Position numbers and translations under genes: made by a program
Origin: Plasmodium coatneyi
Lineage: Eukaryota > Apicomplexa > Aconoidasida > Haemosporida > Plasmodiidae
DNA: 64,000 nt
Assembly (NCBI RefSeq): GCF_001680005.1
Contig: NC_033557.1
Location: 124,001 to 188,000, forward strand
Direction of reading: 5' to 3'
Shown: one piece after another, positions 22,001 to 34,172 of the stretch
Layout of the letters: every line of letters starts with the position of its first letter
How positions within the stretch are numbered: position 1 is the first letter of the stretch
The notes under the pieces: generated by a model
Databases searched by the model: none
What the model saw: the letters and a program-made list of their open reading frames with translations, nothing else
Told to the model about the DNA's origin: nothing

Positions 22001-25000
22001 CATGTGCGTTCACATCTTCACAACACCTTTCTTCCTTCTCGAGTGAAAATTCACCTTTGCGTTTTTTTCCTCTCAAGAATGAAAATGACAATTTTTTTCC
22101 ATCATCACACGTTCTACAAGTGATGACACAGCCTATATATGCTCATGAGGATGCATTGCGCAGGCATAAATGGGAACGTGTATTATATACAAACGCGATT
22201 CCAAGGGGTCGCTCATACATATACCAAATTATATAGGTATGTAACACGTGCCAACTTTGTGCATATATACGTGTAAAATACGTATGGTATATCTTCCCAC
22301 TTGGTCGAAGGTGCTACTGCTCAAAGGTATAAACACAAGGGTTACTTCTATACCCTGTATAAGAATGCATTAAATTTCACTCAACACGGTATGCTATATG
22401 TTACATGTAAGCATAAAAACATAAAACTCACATATGCAATATTATAGAAAATAGGAATAAAAAAAAAAAATGCATATACATAAAATATACACAATATACA
22501 TAATTTATCAAGTACATTTCACATAAAAATTATGTATACATAAGCACTCAGTTTAATGAGAAAAGGAAAGGGGGTAAAGAGCCCACGCCTCGTTGGCTAT
22601 TTTTTCTGCACTTCAAAATTTTACGGAAATTTGTAAAAGCTCTATACAAAAATTTTAACATTCGTCAGAATGATCACAGTTACAAATGTATATATTTTTG
22701 CTTCTTTTTTTTTTTTTCACATCACAATATTTTATATAAATATATGAGCGTTTATTCTTTTTTGCAATAATTCACATTTCACACTTCCAATATCAATAAA
22801 AAAAATTAATTCCTTCATAAAAAATGTAACAAGTTCATAAATACACAAGAAGGGATGTAATCCCAAAAAGATAAAGAACATATGTGTTTTCACTCTTTTT
22901 TCAAAACGCAAATAAAGTTACGCTTTTTTCACAGTGTAATGTATATAGGTGTATACATTATACATATATAGTAAATGTTAAAACAGAAGAAATCAAGTAA
23001 AATTAAAAAAGGTAAAAAAAAATTTCCTTTTGTAAAAAAGTAAAATTATAGGAAAAAGCGGATTTTATAATACACAATTACCTTTTTTTTTTTTTTTTTG
23101 TGTTTATGTGTTATGTGTTCTTGTGCTCTTGTGTTCTTGGCTTGATGGATGTGAGAATGAAGTTGTTATTTGTGCTTTTTTAACCACAATAAAACAGCGA
23201 GAAAAAAAAAAAAAAAAAAAAAACAATTAAGGTGCTTGTTGTAACATGAGTGTAACAGTTCATTTCAAGATCATCAGTTAAAAAAGAACGAAAAAAACAA
23301 AGTGCAAAAAGGAGGAACTAAGAAGAAAATCCCTTCTTCTGTTGTTCATGTGTAACATGCAAAAAGTGTAGTGGTTAAAAAAGGAAAAAAAAAAAAAAAA
23401 AAAAAAAAAAACCATTATGTGTATATATTCATTTCTGTTCCTTCGTACAAGTTTAAAAGCTTGTCACTACGAAAAAGCGAAGTTTTTTTTTTTTTTTTTT
23501 CCTGGCAAACTCCTACATGATATAATAAATAAACAGGTGTAAGTTTAAGTTACCATACAATTCGTGAACGGGCTTCAAGTGAAAGATCAAATTTGGCGGG
23601 TGCCTGTGTTCGCAAGTGTAATATGTACACATAAGTGTACGTACCCTTGTGTATATAAATGATAGCTCTATATATATACCTTTGTTCATTTTTACCTGCG
23701 AGAGATCACACTACACGCGCACATCTGTTCCAATATTTACACCACATACTCCTGTAATTAAATTACAAGTGCAAATTTTGCAGAGCTGTATTGTACTTTT
23801 TTAAACCCAGCATTTTGTACATTTTGTGCAATTTTAACATTTCGAACAGATGTAACTCCTTAGTCCCACAACACAAGTTTTGTATAGAACAAAAACTGAT
23901 TGTTCCACGCAGTTAATCTTTTATTGTGCCTTTTTTTTTTTTTTTTTTAAGCCACTGATGAAAGCAAGAAAAGGAAAAAATAAATAAAGTTACAATAAAG
24001 GGAAATATATTTTTTTTCTTTTTTTTAAAGTGTATAAAAATGCTTTTCCCAAATGTCAGCCTTTGTGAGTTGCTCTGCCTTTTATCGCCCCCCACTTTTG
24101 CGCTTCACATAAGAAAAAAGAAGGGGAACATGTTTTACTTCACCATAGAAAATCTGTGAGTCCCTTTTATTCCGCTTTTTTACACTTGCTTCTTCCATTG
24201 TCCCTACACGGCTCTCAAATTGTGCACACACCTACACCCCCCCGCGTGGTTCCAGTCCCATTCTCATACCCCTGTTACACCTTTTATGAAAATCCGGGGA
24301 TCTTTTCCAAATAGTATGATTGTGTGTGGCTCAAAATCTTATGCCCCGAACAACGTTACACAAAAGGGACAATTTGTCAGAGCGAACTACTACAGCGCAA
24401 GATTTAAAAAAAAAAAAAAAAAGGTACATTTTTCAAATGTTTACAGTTGGATATTAACGCGGCGTGTGCACAAAAGCAGAGTGGCACTCGTCACGAGTTC
24501 CCTTCACATTTTTGCGCGAACATTTTTTTCTTTCCTTATCGGAAATGCTCCTTTCCGTTAAATTGTTCTAAAAGGAAAATGCTTTTCCTTCAATTTTATT
24601 TGGATCAATTTTTTAAAATCTTCGCATTGTTGCGCTCACAAGTGGTTAATAGCAAATATATGTTAAATAAACTGAATGAGTTAAAATGATGAAAATTTTG
24701 TGCACCATAAACTGGCCCCATTGTGTTTAAAATGAATCGTTGTCAAAATGGAAGGGCCTTTTTCTTTTACGAGGAAAATTTCACCAGCGCAACGTGCGCA
24801 CATAGGGTTTTCTATTTTACACCTTACGTGAAATGATATTTTTCTAAGCGCGAATGAAAAACAAACTGTGCATAATGCGTTATTAGCCAACTGTCATAAA
24901 TAAAAATGTGTACTTGTATGTACATACACGTATATAACCAATCAATACGAAATCGTATTGAGAAAAGCGCGCACCACACTCTTTCCTATATGCACATATG

Positions 25001-26407
25001 CCAATTTTCCAATGAACAACACACATATGAGGATATGAAGTAATAGCTACGAACGTAAAAAAACATGCTTCCCAACACACCTTTTCTTGTCCTTTATGGC
25101 TTCTCCAAATTGAAGCTTCACATTAGCTGCGTTGATGGAACCGCAATACAATCCGCATTTACCGCGTTAACTATGTTTCAAAAAAAAAGGCACAATTATG
25201 CCTGTATATGTATACTACAAAAAGTACCACTCGTCATTTTTTTTCATTTTTTAAATTTCATTTTTTTCTATTTTCTTCCTTTTCTGTTTTTTCCCTTTTA
25301 TTCATGGTTCGCCCTTTCCGCGCATTCCCCATAGAATTGCTCACCCCCGTACACAACACAAAAACGGCAGTTTTATTTATAAAATTAAAGACCATAACTT
25401 TGCCCTAACAATGTTGAAGTATGCTTCGTGCAAAAACAAGGGCGTCCAATTAACAACCCCCCACACAGGCCCATTTACCCCAGCGAATATGTCACATACT
25501 TTCCTTCTTCGCGTAAGCAAAAGGAATTTAAAAAGGAAAAGTGCGCGCTTTCTTAAATCGTACGACGTTGTTAAAAAACGTTTCCACATTTTCAATGTAC
25601 ACAATTGCTACTTACCTAACTGTTACGTAAAAGAGGTATTAGCAGAGAACATTTATTTTTTTTTTCTTTCCCCTTTTTCAATATTCCAAAGTGTTGCAGT
25701 TATGCGGATTTTTCCCCTCCGTGGTGAATACGTATATTTTCAAACATCCCTGGTTTTCCAAAATTAAAATAATTCTTCAACGAATTAACTCCTTTTAAAT
25801 GATAAATTTATAAGTAAAAATAAAATTACACCACTTGGCCTCACTTTTCAGTTGTTAGCAAGCAACTTCTCTTCTTTCCATTGTTGCCCTTTTACGCGGT
25901 GTGTATTTTTTTTTTCTTTTACTCAGCCAACATTTTGGAACCTTCAAAAGGAGTTAAGTTGGTTTGCTCCTCATTTGTTTTCCGCTCTACTTTGTTCCTT
26001 CATTTTATCTCAATTTCGAAATCGAGAATGTAAGAATTTCTCGAAAGAATAGAAGCATTTCCCTCCATTTTTACATTACAGAAAAAAAAATGCATTTTGT
26101 ACTATGCCACACCCATTCACCGTAACGTGAACAAATATAAATTATTCCGCATTTGGTATCATATATGGATGTTTCAAACATTTTAAACGAAGAAAATTAA
26201 GTCAAAGGAATCGTAAAAACTGTGACACAAATGTTCACCGTTATGCTTATTTTTCTTTTCCACTCTTTTTATATCTATCCCGATTACTGTTACTAAGCTT
26301 TGCTGCCCAATTGTATATCAAAGGTGATCACATCGGAAAAAAAAAAAAGAAAAATTTTTTTTTTTTTTTTTTTGAATGTATACGTTAAAACACGCTTTTA
26401 TGGCCAA
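19097..26407. other. 7.3-kb gene-poor, very AT-rich region between AP2-L and AP-4 beta
   Basis: A divergent intergenic region serving as 5' flank for the minus-strand ApiAP2 gene and the plus-strand adaptin gene. It is dense in poly(A)/poly(T) runs (some 20-30 bases, for example near 23205, 23390, 23490 and 26525) and in TA/CG-containing dinucleotide patches. Parts of 20.9-23.5 kb are almost purely A/T. Open frames between 24.2 and 25.8 kb are less repetitive, but no consistent splice model was found. No RNA gene was recognised. The size is unusual next to the 0.3-3 kb gaps elsewhere in the window. Confidence 0.55.
19835..19895. repeat. TA/TG-rich microsatellite upstream of AP2-L
   Basis: A cluster of TATATATG/CATATATA units gives several overlapping short palindromes. 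It lies about 0.75 kb upstream of the ApiAP2 start codon. It is probably a simple-sequence promoter element or slippage product. Confidence 0.7.
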
Positions 26408-29400
26408 ATGGGGGGAAAATACTCTTCAGTGATCATCTTAGAAGGATTGGTGAGCAATTCCTTTTTGCCAGTCGAAGAAATCGTTAACTATGTTTGTTGA
26501 TGTTTGGTGCTTAAAGAATTGCCCCCTTTTTTTTTTTTTTTTTTTTATTTTCATACCAAGGATATACCAACTGGTATCGTGTTACATTCTGAACGGAAAG
26601 TTTGGCTTCTTCTTTTTTTCGTTTCCTTTTCTTCTGATTTGATTTAAAGTAGTTCTGCGGATATTAATAATTGACCAGCTGGCCTTCCTTTTTTCTGTCA
26701 CTATGTCTCCATGAAGCCCTGCTACTATGTGACCGCACGACTGCGATAAGGATCGCCGTACCCCCTAGGAGCTAACTCCTTTTGAAGCACACATACACGT
26801 GAACATATCTACCCACTTATGTGTGTACAAAGTAAATTTCGCAGCAACGCCTATTTGTTGTTATAAGTATACTCAAGGAGCACTTCTCGTCTTTTCGCTT
26901 GCAACGTTCGTTGACATGTCTCCTGGCCAAGTAAATAAGAAAAATACGCCCATTCCACAATGTTTTGTAGAATGCAAAAGAGTAAAAATGACATGTCCAC
27001 CGTATTTTTCTTTTTTCTTTCAAGCCATGTACCCCACGCAGCAGTAGCTGCGAGTATATGCGCCTGTCCACATGCACACACGGATGACATTTGCACCCCC
27101 CCACCCTCACTGCAGAGCGAGATAAACAAGCTAAAAGAAGTTTTAAAAAAACTCCCACAAGAAAAAAATGAAGAAAAGAAAAGAGAGGTGCTAAAGAAGG
27201 TAATAGCGTACATGACCCTCGGGGTCGATGTATCAAAGCTATTTCCGGACATTATAATGATATCAAACACTAATGATATAATACAGAAAAAAATGATATA
27301 CCTCTACCTGAATAACTACGCAGGTGAGTTGTTTTGTTACGTCTCGCCAGGAGATGTTTATAACGCATAGTTGTTAGTTGCATCCAATTTGTTGCATTTT
27401 TAGAGTCACCCCTTTTATTACACATTTGTACGTCACACACACCACTGTGACCACCGCAGAGACCAACTCGGAACTTTCCCTGCTCACCATAAACACCCTG
27501 CAAAAGGACAGCAAAGATGACGACCCAATTATAAGGGGACTAGCCTTACGGAGTTTCTGCAATTTGCGAATTAATAATTTGTTTGAGTATATAGAAGGGC
27601 CTTTATTTAACGGACTGAACGATAAAAATTCCTACGTCCGAAGAATCGCCATAATCAGTTGTGTCAAGCTGATTAAAATGAACCCACAAATAGCTATAAA
27701 AAACGATGTCATAAAAATTTTGAAAAATAAACTTCTAGACAAAGACTCACAGTGTATAATAAACGCAGTGCATGCATTGAACGAAATATTGGTAGATGAA
27801 GGAGGACTAAAAGTAAATAAAGAAATTATTTTTAACATGCTAAATAAAATATCCACCTTCAACGAATGGGGAAAATGCGTTGTTCTAAATATCGTAAGTA
27901 CCTACATTCCAGAAAATGAAGACGAAATGTATGACATTATGAATATACTAGAAAATCACATAAGAGATTTTTCCTCCGCTGTATTTCTCTCCTGTTTAAA
28001 ATGTTTTTTAAATTTCTCTGCCAATGATACAAATTTACAAATTCAAATTTTTCAAAGAATGAAGGATCCTTTGCTTACGTTAATTTCCACCTCTTCTTAC
28101 GAAATTTCTTACATCGTTCTGTTGCACACGAACTTGTTGCTACACGAGGCTAATAAGCTGAACTACAACATATTCGACTATGACTACAAGCACTTCTTCT
28201 TTCGATATAATGATCTTACCTACATAAAGGACATTAAGTTGGACATCCTCGTGTCGGTGGCCACGAAGGTGAGAAACTCCTATAGTGGAGTTTATACTCT
28301 CCCTTGCTCCTCATAACACCATTGGGAAGTTTCTCCCCTCGCATTGTACATTTTGTGCACCTATCCGGTTGTGACGCGAAAGGGTTCCCACATGATGAGA
28401 ATCCCCCCCCTCAAACGTGCACTCAATTTGCGCATTTTTTTACCCACACTCCGCAGAACAACTTGGTCATGATAACGAACGAACTGAGCGAATACATCTA
28501 TGACCAGAACGTGGACATCGCACGGAAGGCCATTTACTCCATCGGGTGCATAGCTCTGAAAATACCCAAAGCAATTTCGAAAATAGTGGAGTTAGCCCTG
28601 TCTTCCTTTCTCCCCATGAACCATTCCTACATTTGCAGCGCCACGATAGAAATGCTAGCCAATATACTGAGAAAGTACGAAGAATACACCAAAGTAATTA
28701 TCGAAGAAATTATAAAACATGATAACAAACTGATAGACAATGATGGAATCAGGTCCTACATTTGGATTGTCGGGGAATATTCAGAATACATAGAAAATGC
28801 ACCCTACATTTTAGAAGAATATGTTACTCTAACCGACTGCTCCTATTTATTCATGCTGGAATTGTTGACGGCATGTGTGAAGGTCCTATATAGGAGACCT
28901 TCCGAAATGGTAGTCATTATTGCCTCCCTTTTTGACAACATTTTAAAAAATTATAAATACCCAGAACTTACGGACAAAGTGCACTTTTATTACAAACTGC
29001 TAAGTTATAATTATGAAGAAGCCTTCAAAATTATCGTTTGTAAAAAAAAACTTGTAAAAAATTTCTGCGAATCGAATGAAAATATTTTATTGGATAAATT
29101 GTTCAATGAATTTAACACCCTCTCTGTATTGTATAAGCAGCCTATATACAAATTTGTGGAGTATTCTAAAATACGTTTCGGCGGAACGTACGACCCGGAG
29201 GAAAATGAACATGACCCGACCCGTGACCATCGTATTCATATGGACGACGCTGGTGTAGAAAATGGTGCAGGTAACATTCCACATGTTAGCGACACGGACA
29301 GGGAAAGCTTTGTGAACTCCCCAGAGGAGGATGCCCGAATGGGTGGTAAGTACCCTTTGTCTAGCAGTGACACCCACACAAATCACTATAACAACAGAAC

Positions 29401-30112
29401 CAGTGGAAACCTTCCCAACATGAACGAGGATATGCTCCTAATGGGAGATGATGACACAGATCCTTATCACCACAGCGGGGACAAGCATAACGCGAACGGT
29501 CACACGCACGATCATCGAGAAGGCGACGACCTGGGGAACGACCACCTCTCTGCAGAAGCGCCAAAACACCTCAACAAGATGAACACCCCCTTTAGTGGAA
29601 ATGTAAAAAAATCACTCGTCAGAGGTTCTGCGAACAACGCAACCACAACCACCGCTGGTAGTAACCCCCCCAATAGTAAAAAGTTGGAGAAGAAAAAGTC
29701 GCATGAATCGATCAACGCCACGAATTCAGACCACTTGAACAAACTGTCTGACATTTTAATCGATGCAGAAAGTATAAACCCAGAACACTACCAAGAGCAG
29801 TGGAGTATTTTACCTGAACAGAATAACGAAAAATTATTTTTAAGAAAAAATTACTACAACTTACAGTTAGAAACCATTGACGAATTTATATCCAAATACA
29901 ACATTGTAACACTTGCATCTGGGGAAATCGATCAGTGCCTAAAGTTCTACATGTACGCGCAATTCTACACGAAGCAGTACATTTTTATTGAGATAATTTT
30001 CAACAAGGCCGAAAATTCGATCAACTGGATACTGAAGTCCCAGTGTGAAGACTCCAACATGCTCGATCGCTTCACCGATTATTTCAGGGACATATTCATG
30101 GATTTCATGTGA
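26408..30112 (+). CDS. Beta-adaptin, AP-4 complex subunit beta-like (four exons, ~904 aa)
   Basis: Large subunit of a heterotetrameric adaptor complex that selects cargo on trans-Golgi/endosomal vesicles. Exons: 26408-26449, 27116-27323, 27460-28268 and 28457-30112, all GT-AG with consistent phase. Exon 2 begins SEINKLKEVLKKLPQEKNEE and continues YMTLGVDVSKLFPDII and KKMIYLYLNNYA, the signature start of the beta-adaptin alpha-solenoid trunk. Exons 3-4 carry HEAT-like repeats (DPIIRGLALRSFCNLRI, DKNSYVRRIAIISCVKLIK). Residues ~590-790 are a His/Asp/Gly-rich low-complexity hinge. The last ~110 residues form a small appendage (EQWSILPEQNNEKLFLRKNY). The short single appendage fits AP-4 beta better than AP-1/2 beta. 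The 14-residue first exon (MGGKYSSVIILEGL) is in phase but the least certain part. Confidence 0.85.
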
Positions 30113-30824
30113 CGTCCTTCCATTTCGTGCGAACCATTCTTGCGCCACGATATTCCCCTTCAGTACCCTCCAATCAAGCGTTGCTATCCCCTGTTTGATG
30201 TAATTTTGCCTTTTCCCGAATACTCCCCCACGTGACTGGCAAAATTGCACGCACAATGAATTGTAACCGTCCCCGATGTGTGCTCCCCGTACACACCTCC
30301 CCATCTGCCCAACTGCAGCAGTGCAGGGGAGTCATGTCTATATGTACCTCATGTGTATGAAAGCATGCATATGTTGCTGTGCATAATTTTTTTTATTTGT
30401 CTGACCACTTTAATTAATATCATCATCGTTTATATATCTTCTTACATGGGAACAGTTTCATAACTCCCCCCCATGTATACGAACTGTCTTTTTTTAAAAC
30501 CACTTCCCCAAATGATGTGTTTTAAAATGTGTTCCCATGCCGTTCCAAATGGAATGACAAAACAGATTGACGCGCTGTGCACTTTTCTTAAAAGGAAATG
30601 CTCTTTTATTTTTTTTTTTTTTTTTGTTCCACGTAATGCAGCGGAAAATGTGAAGCAATATAAAAAACAGATTTGACATGTTTACAAGTCTGCCCTGTGT
30701 GGGCGAGGATTCCCTTACATTTTCCCCCTCATTAGTAATATCAAATTATCTAGCACACGAATACCCTATGGAACGCTTTATTATAACCTGCGCAACGAAT
30801 ATATGACGGGGGGGAAAAAAAACG
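30113..30824. other. Intergenic region between convergent adaptin and TruD genes
   Basis: This is the 3' flank of both neighbours. It contains a poly(T) run near 30610-30625 and no supportable gene or RNA. Confidence 0.6.
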
Positions 30825-33455
30825 CTACCATATTTTCGTCTTCCCTAGTTGATTTTCCATTCCGTTGTCTTTTCCCATCTCACCCAACATTCCAACTTCT
30901 TCATCATACTTCTCACAATTTTTAATCAAATTGTAAACCAACAGCTCATTGTGTTTTCCGTACAACTCCCGCACCAACATGGTGGCATAGGAGGAGGAGT
31001 TCAAGCTAAAGCTTAATATCAGGGCACTCAAATTTCCCTCGCATTTTGTCATTTTCTCTTTACTGTTTCTATGACTGCTTGTATCACTTTGAAATTGTTC
31101 ACTGCTCCTATTTTCCTTTTTCTCTTCTGGGGAAGTATTGTTATGCCCACTTGCAGCCACATTATGTGAATACCTCCCTTCCTTATCCCTGTTTGTCTGT
31201 TCAGCTTGATCACCACGTGCAGATATTTCGTTACACAGATGGGCATGTACTTTCCCTTTTGAATTTTCATTTTTCCCAAAATTAGACGCGGCATACAAAT
31301 CGGAGAGGAATTTCCTCTTCGGCTCCTTATACTGACAAAAGCAGAAATACATATTTGCTGGCCGCGTGACTATGTTTCTAAAAACGCAAGTCATTCCATA
31401 CTCGTATTCAAACGAATTGACGTAAGTGTCAAACTTTTTTATTGTATGTAAGACTTGTTTAATCGGAATGGAATTACTTAATATATTATCGCTAGCTATC
31501 CGAATGGACTGGTTAACATTTTTCTTTTCATCTTTTTTTATCAAATGCTGTAGGAACGCTGTTACTACCTTATCGTCATGCACCCTGAACAGCTTATCTT
31601 CGTGAAGGGTATACATCAGGTAGAGTAATATTTCTAAGAAAACGAGTCTTACTTGGCTTCCCCTATACTTTCTGTATAACCTTTTGAAGACGTTTAGGTA
31701 GGATAGCCTGGGGGGCATGCTCCCCAGGACGGGCAAGACGACATTATAGATGCTTGCACCGTCCAATTGGGTATCCCTGCTATCCATTTCGCCGCTTTCC
31801 TCCTTACCATACAACACAGTTATGTAATTATGCTGCGCTTTTGCTTCCCCCCCTTCCGACTGCATCTCCTTCACAAAAACATAGTCCCCCTTTCCAGGTG
31901 CAGCACCGAAATTTTCCAACCGGTACGAGGTTAACATGTTGAAAATCTTCGCGCTGTAAGAGTGCATGTGAAATCTTCTTGTCTCCATGCTTACCCCCTT
32001 AACGCATGTCTTCTCGTTCTTGTAAAAATGGGTTTCTCCCTCGGGCAAGTTAGTGTGCTTTCTGTCGCGTTCATTCTGTGCATTGTCGACCAAACGTTTC
32101 TGATTCTCCGTTTCAGCGGGTTCATCCGCCTTGCTTCGTCCATCAATCCGGTAGGTGAGATTGCCATCGCCGCTATCACCGCGGCTGTTCCTCTCGCACA
32201 TGTACAAATTCCGAAGGAGGATGTACGCCTCGTACTCCGAATTGGTCAGATACGAAAAGAGGTGCTTGTTCACGTTAGTTGGGTTGCCCAATTCATCACG
32301 TGGAATTGCGTCCCCCCTTCGGAGCAACTTATTCGTTTTGTGAGACAAATAACGAAAAGCAAAGGTGGCGTTTTTCTTATGATATATATCGCATGCATTT
32401 TTCAAAAAAATAGTCAGATTATCTTTTGTAACATTTCCATAAAATCTTTTATTTTCAAAAATGAGAGGATCTAAGACATGCCCTATGTATTCCTTATAAT
32501 CCCTGCGTATTAACGCCTTCCCTTTATTGAAGGTATTTTTATACACTCCAAATCTTTGCATTCCAAAATAATTTATAAACCCATGTTTTTTAATCTGCTC
32601 CAATTTATGCCTTAAATAATCCTCATGTCTTTGTACATTTCTCAAAACTACCACAAATCTATTCCCACTATGTGCGCCTAATTCCACTCTTTTGTGTACT
32701 TTTTCGAGGCTACAAATTTGTATCTTCTTCATTTTTCCATTATTTGTGTGCCCATTCCTCATCAGGTTCCTTATTTTATGAATGTGCATCATGCTAGTGG
32801 AAATGATTTGCGTGGACACACTTCTCTTATCCTTAAAACCTGCGTAGTAAAAATCTTTTATCGGGATGTTGGTACTTTTGCTAATTTCTCTGATGGCTTC
32901 CTGTGTGTCCTTGTTCACCTTATACAGAATAAAACTTATCCATTCGTTTTTCTCCTCTGGGGTGTTCACAAAAAAATCCCCATCTGGTTGTGGCGAACTG
33001 TAGCACCCATCGTGGTCTCTCCGCTCTTGCACCCAGGCAGGTTTTTTGACAGTTATTTTCTGCTTCCGTTTAGTCTGATCACCGCCATCGACCTTTTCGA
33101 GGCTGTCTCTCGCTTCGCCATTGGGGTGGTCAATCCCACGCTCACATTTTACCCTCTCCCTAACATAGCTCAAATTTAGAACATTTTTATCTTTCCCAAT
33201 TTCATACACGTGAAAATCTTCACATTTATATTTAAAGATACACACCAGGTCCTTTTTTTCTTCTTCCCCATCGAATCCATTTTCACCTAAAAAGTCGCTC
33301 ATAAAATGGTTGATCCCGACGTCCTCTTCTAGCAAATAGCTAGCTGCAAAATGACGCACCTCCTTTGTGAAGTTCCATTTTCTTCCTAAAGGTAAAGTTA
33401 CATTTTTTCTGCTCCTCGACAGCAACTTGGTTGTGTGCCACCCCAGAGACATCAT
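30825..33455 (-). CDS. TruD/Pus7-family tRNA/RNA pseudouridine synthase (876 aa)
   Basis: Isomerises specific uridines to pseudouridine in tRNA, and in eukaryotes also in mRNA and snRNA. The TruD catalytic motif is visible at about residues 200-215: FYYAGFKDKRSVSTQ, with the Asp of KDKR as the expected catalytic residue. Other family blocks follow: NRFVVVLRNV, FINYFGMQRFG (residues ~290-305), RLSYLNVFKRLYRKY, and near the C-terminus a block ending LSFSLNSSSYATMLVREL, matching the Pus7 consensus ending SSYATMALREL. Length is greater than yeast Pus7 (~676 aa). The excess is charged, low-complexity insertions around residues 90-150, 425-500 and 740-800. Single exon; the start MMSLGWH is the first ATG of the frame. 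Divergently oriented from the membrane-protein gene at 34173. Confidence 0.88.
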   Translation of the reverse strand: MMSLGWHTTKLLSRSRKNVTLPLGRKWNFTKEVRHFAASYLLEEDVGINHFMSDFLGENGFDGEEEKKDLVCIFKYKCEDFHVYEIGKDKNVLNLSYVRERVKCERGIDHPNGEARDSLEKVDGGDQTKRKQKITVKKPAWVQERRDHDGCYSSPQPDGDFFVNTPEEKNEWISFILYKVNKDTQEAIREISKSTNIPIKDFYYAGFKDKRSVSTQIISTSMMHIHKIRNLMRNGHTNNGKMKKIQICSLEKVHKRVELGAHSGNRFVVVLRNVQRHEDYLRHKLEQIKKHGFINYFGMQRFGVYKNTFNKGKALIRRDYKEYIGHVLDPLIFENKRFYGNVTKDNLTIFLKNACDIYHKKNATFAFRYLSHKTNKLLRRGDAIPRDELGNPTNVNKHLFSYLTNSEYEAYILLRNLYMCERNSRGDSGDGNLTYRIDGRSKADEPAETENQKRLVDNAQNERDRKHTNLPEGETHFYKNEKTCVKGVSMETRRFHMHSYSAKIFNMLTSYRLENFGAAPGKGDYVFVKEMQSEGGEAKAQHNYITVLYGKEESGEMDSRDTQLDGASIYNVVLPVLGSMPPRLSYLNVFKRLYRKYRGSQVRLVFLEILLYLMYTLHEDKLFRVHDDKVVTAFLQHLIKKDEKKNVNQSIRIASDNILSNSIPIKQVLHTIKKFDTYVNSFEYEYGMTCVFRNIVTRPANMYFCFCQYKEPKRKFLSDLYAASNFGKNENSKGKVHAHLCNEISARGDQAEQTNRDKEGRYSHNVAASGHNNTSPEEKKENRSSEQFQSDTSSHRNSKEKMTKCEGNLSALILSFSLNSSSYATMLVRELYGKHNELLVYNLIKNCEKYDEEVGMLGEMGKDNGMENQLGKTKIW

Positions 33456-34172
33456 CTACTTCGCCTTCGCACCTGTGTGTCATTACTTCATTTTAAAAGG
33501 GGTACATTTTTTTTTTACACCGCTTGGCGAATCGATCGTGGGGAAGAGCAACCCACTGTGCATATGTAATCCCACATGTACTTTTACACGCCACTTAACA
33601 TTTATGAAAATTTTATCCATTGAGAAGTGGCCACATTTAGTGATCCACTTAAATGCAAATTAAAGGAGTGACCCTCTAAGGAGCAGTGAACCTCGCCAAT
33701 TTTGCCAAGGCTCACAAATTACGGCCGCGTATACCTCAGGGTAAAACGTCGCAAAAATAGTTCTACGGTGCTCAAACGCATGTCCTTCCTGTATGTACGT
33801 ATAGGTATATAATTATCCACCTGTTTCAGCACTCCCTTACGCACGTGTGACATATCTGCAGCAGGTAATTTTCTAAACAGAGGCGCCTTCGCCAGTTGTC
33901 CCCAATTAGCACTTTTTTAAGTAAACGATCGCTCCAATTATCGCAAACATTCCGAAGGAGAGTTATTCTCGTTGTGCCGCTTATCCTTATCTCTGCCCGT
34001 TTGCGCCATTTTGTAACTTTGCTTTTTTTTTTTTTTTTTTTTCCTCTTTTCCGCGTTTTATTTTCACCCTCGTTATGTGACCCCACCCTTCTTCAACCCA
34101 TCCAATGAACCCCTTTTTTGCTGAATTACTCCCCAAGTGTGAACTCAAATTAACCTCAACTTCCCCACCCCC
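33456..34172. other. Divergent promoter interval, with a possible hidden spliced gene
   Basis: The interval separates the minus-strand pseudouridine synthase from a plus-strand membrane-protein gene and should contain both promoters. A poly(T) run lies at 34023-34042. Minus-strand open pieces with matching splice phases are seen (see findings), but without a convincing start codon they are not called as a gene. Confidence 0.5.
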
